IMG/VR virus record: IMGVR_UViG_3300013136_000893 | Span: 1-21,608 of that record | Source of the DNA: a virus | Strand: one strand, 5' to 3' | DNA length: 21,608 nt | Program-made: the position numbers and the translations under genes | Notes under the pieces: generated by a model | What the model was told of the DNA's origin: nothing | What the model saw: only the letters and a program-made list of their open reading frames with translations | Databases searched by the model: none | Part shown: positions 21,045 to 21,608 of the stretch, in pieces | Layout: the number at the start of each line of letters is the position of its first letter | Position numbering within the stretch: position 1 is the stretch's first letter

Positions 21045-21608
21045 ATGGTGATCATCCCCGACCCGGCCGCAGGAATCGACCCGTCGGGGTTCGCTCCCTA
21101 CGTTCCCGGCGTGCCTCACCTTCCCGGTCCCATTGATGCGCTTTCTCAGGCGGATCTGCTGGCTGTCGGGGAGGGTGTGCTGCCAGCGAACTACGTCCAG
21201 CCGCTCAAGGACACGGGGCCGGGGCACGAGATGCTCCAGGCGTTCGCGGCACAGAACGCCCGGGCGTCGCTGGCGGTGGCGAATGCCGGGGGCGGCATGT
21301 TCATTTCCTCCGCGTCGGGGGAAAGCCGTGCCACGGTTGCCGTGCAGCTTTCCCGTCCTGTTGGACCTGCGCTGATTGCCGTGACGGTCAAAAGCGGCAG
21401 CATCTTCTCGACGACGCACGGGCACGACTTCCGACTGCTCTACGACGTGGTGTTCGGGGCGGCGGATGTCGGCCCACACACGGGGTATCTGGAAGCTCTC
21501 CGGCCGGGTTGGGAATGGAACGTCCGGGGGCAGCGCACGTCGGCTGCCGGCGAGACGCTTGCCGGAGAGATCACGAAGTCCACGAAGCTGATCGAGGAAC
21601 CCCCCTGG
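21045..21608 (+). CDS. Baseplate-associated protein, N-terminal part (runs off the end)
   Basis: ATG 21045 opens a frame that continues to the window edge (188 codons, no stop). The first 50 residues are Pro-rich and probably extended. About 75-180 is beta-rich; the segment VKSGSIFSTTHGHDFRLLYD (about 119-138), then VVFGAADVGPH and NVRGQ, resembles the beta domain within baseplate J proteins (G-x-x-F-x-T-x-x-D-V-x-F pattern). Its place after J is usually held by tail protein I or another wedge component. I cannot identify it further from the visible part. It shares the frame of J; the 54-base gap has no stop besides the TAG. Confidence 0.6.
   Translation, partial: MVIIPDPAAGIDPSGFAPYVPGVPHLPGPIDALSQADLLAVGEGVLPANYVQPLKDTGPGHEMLQAFAAQNARASLAVANAGGGMFISSASGESRATVAVQLSRPVGPALIAVTVKSGSIFSTTHGHDFRLLYDVVFGAADVGPHTGYLEALRPGWEWNVRGQRTSAAGETLAGEITKSTKLIEEPPW

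Noticed and set aside
1287-21608. TAG read as an amino acid (alternative genetic code)
   Set aside because: Each TAG falls at the end of a complete family-length protein and is followed by a hairpin or ribosome binding site and a new start. No recognisable domain is split by TAG. Low-level readthrough remains possible and is listed as a finding.

Overview
The window is one contiguous, single-strand (+) block of head and contractile-tail genes from a high-GC double-stranded DNA myovirus or myovirus-like prophage. The calls rest on gene order plus recognisable families: scaffold, major capsid, head-tail joining proteins, tail sheath, tail tube, frameshifted tail chaperone, tape measure, LysM baseplate protein, gp27-like hub, gpV/gp5-like spike with an HxH tip, gp25/W-like wedge and J-like wedge. 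No replication, lysis, integration, packaging or tRNA gene is visible, so the host and the lytic or temperate lifestyle cannot be fixed. GTG and TTG starts, and sampled GC of about 65-75% over most genes, fit a high-GC bacterial host.

Layout. 1-265: end of an unrecognised structural gene. 389-2732: scaffold and major capsid. 2823-5623: five small genes in tail-joining order. 5720-8356: an unusually long (878 aa) tail sheath. 8415-11712: a cassette between sheath and tube, made of a trimeric-fibre-like protein with seven 18-residue Ser/Thr-rich repeats, two candidate terminators, an AT-richer SAM methyltransferase, and a DUF2827 glycosyltransferase-like protein. 11713-11974: a 262-base structured leader. 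11975-13026: tail tube and the two-part tail assembly chaperone, with a G GGT TTT -1 slippery heptamer at 12775-12781. 13036-14937: tape measure. 14950-21608: baseplate genes (LysM, hub, spike, gp25/W, J and a truncated next gene).

How it works together. Scaffold and capsid build the head, and the five small proteins close it and join the tail. Sheath and tube form the contractile tail, with length set by the tape measure and assembly aided by the frameshift chaperone pair. The baseplate genes build the hub, puncturing spike and wedges. The fibre/methyltransferase/glycosyltransferase cassette is the clear accessory element and the best candidate for unusual biology: it may decorate the Ser/Thr-rich fibre, or alternatively modify host surface glycans.

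Two window-wide oddities. Stop codons are TAG in 13 of 21 genes and never TAA, and 13 of 17 non-overlapping gene gaps are exact multiples of three, so long chains of genes share one frame separated only by stops. Many gene leaders also carry a GC-rich hairpin directly before the ribosome binding site.
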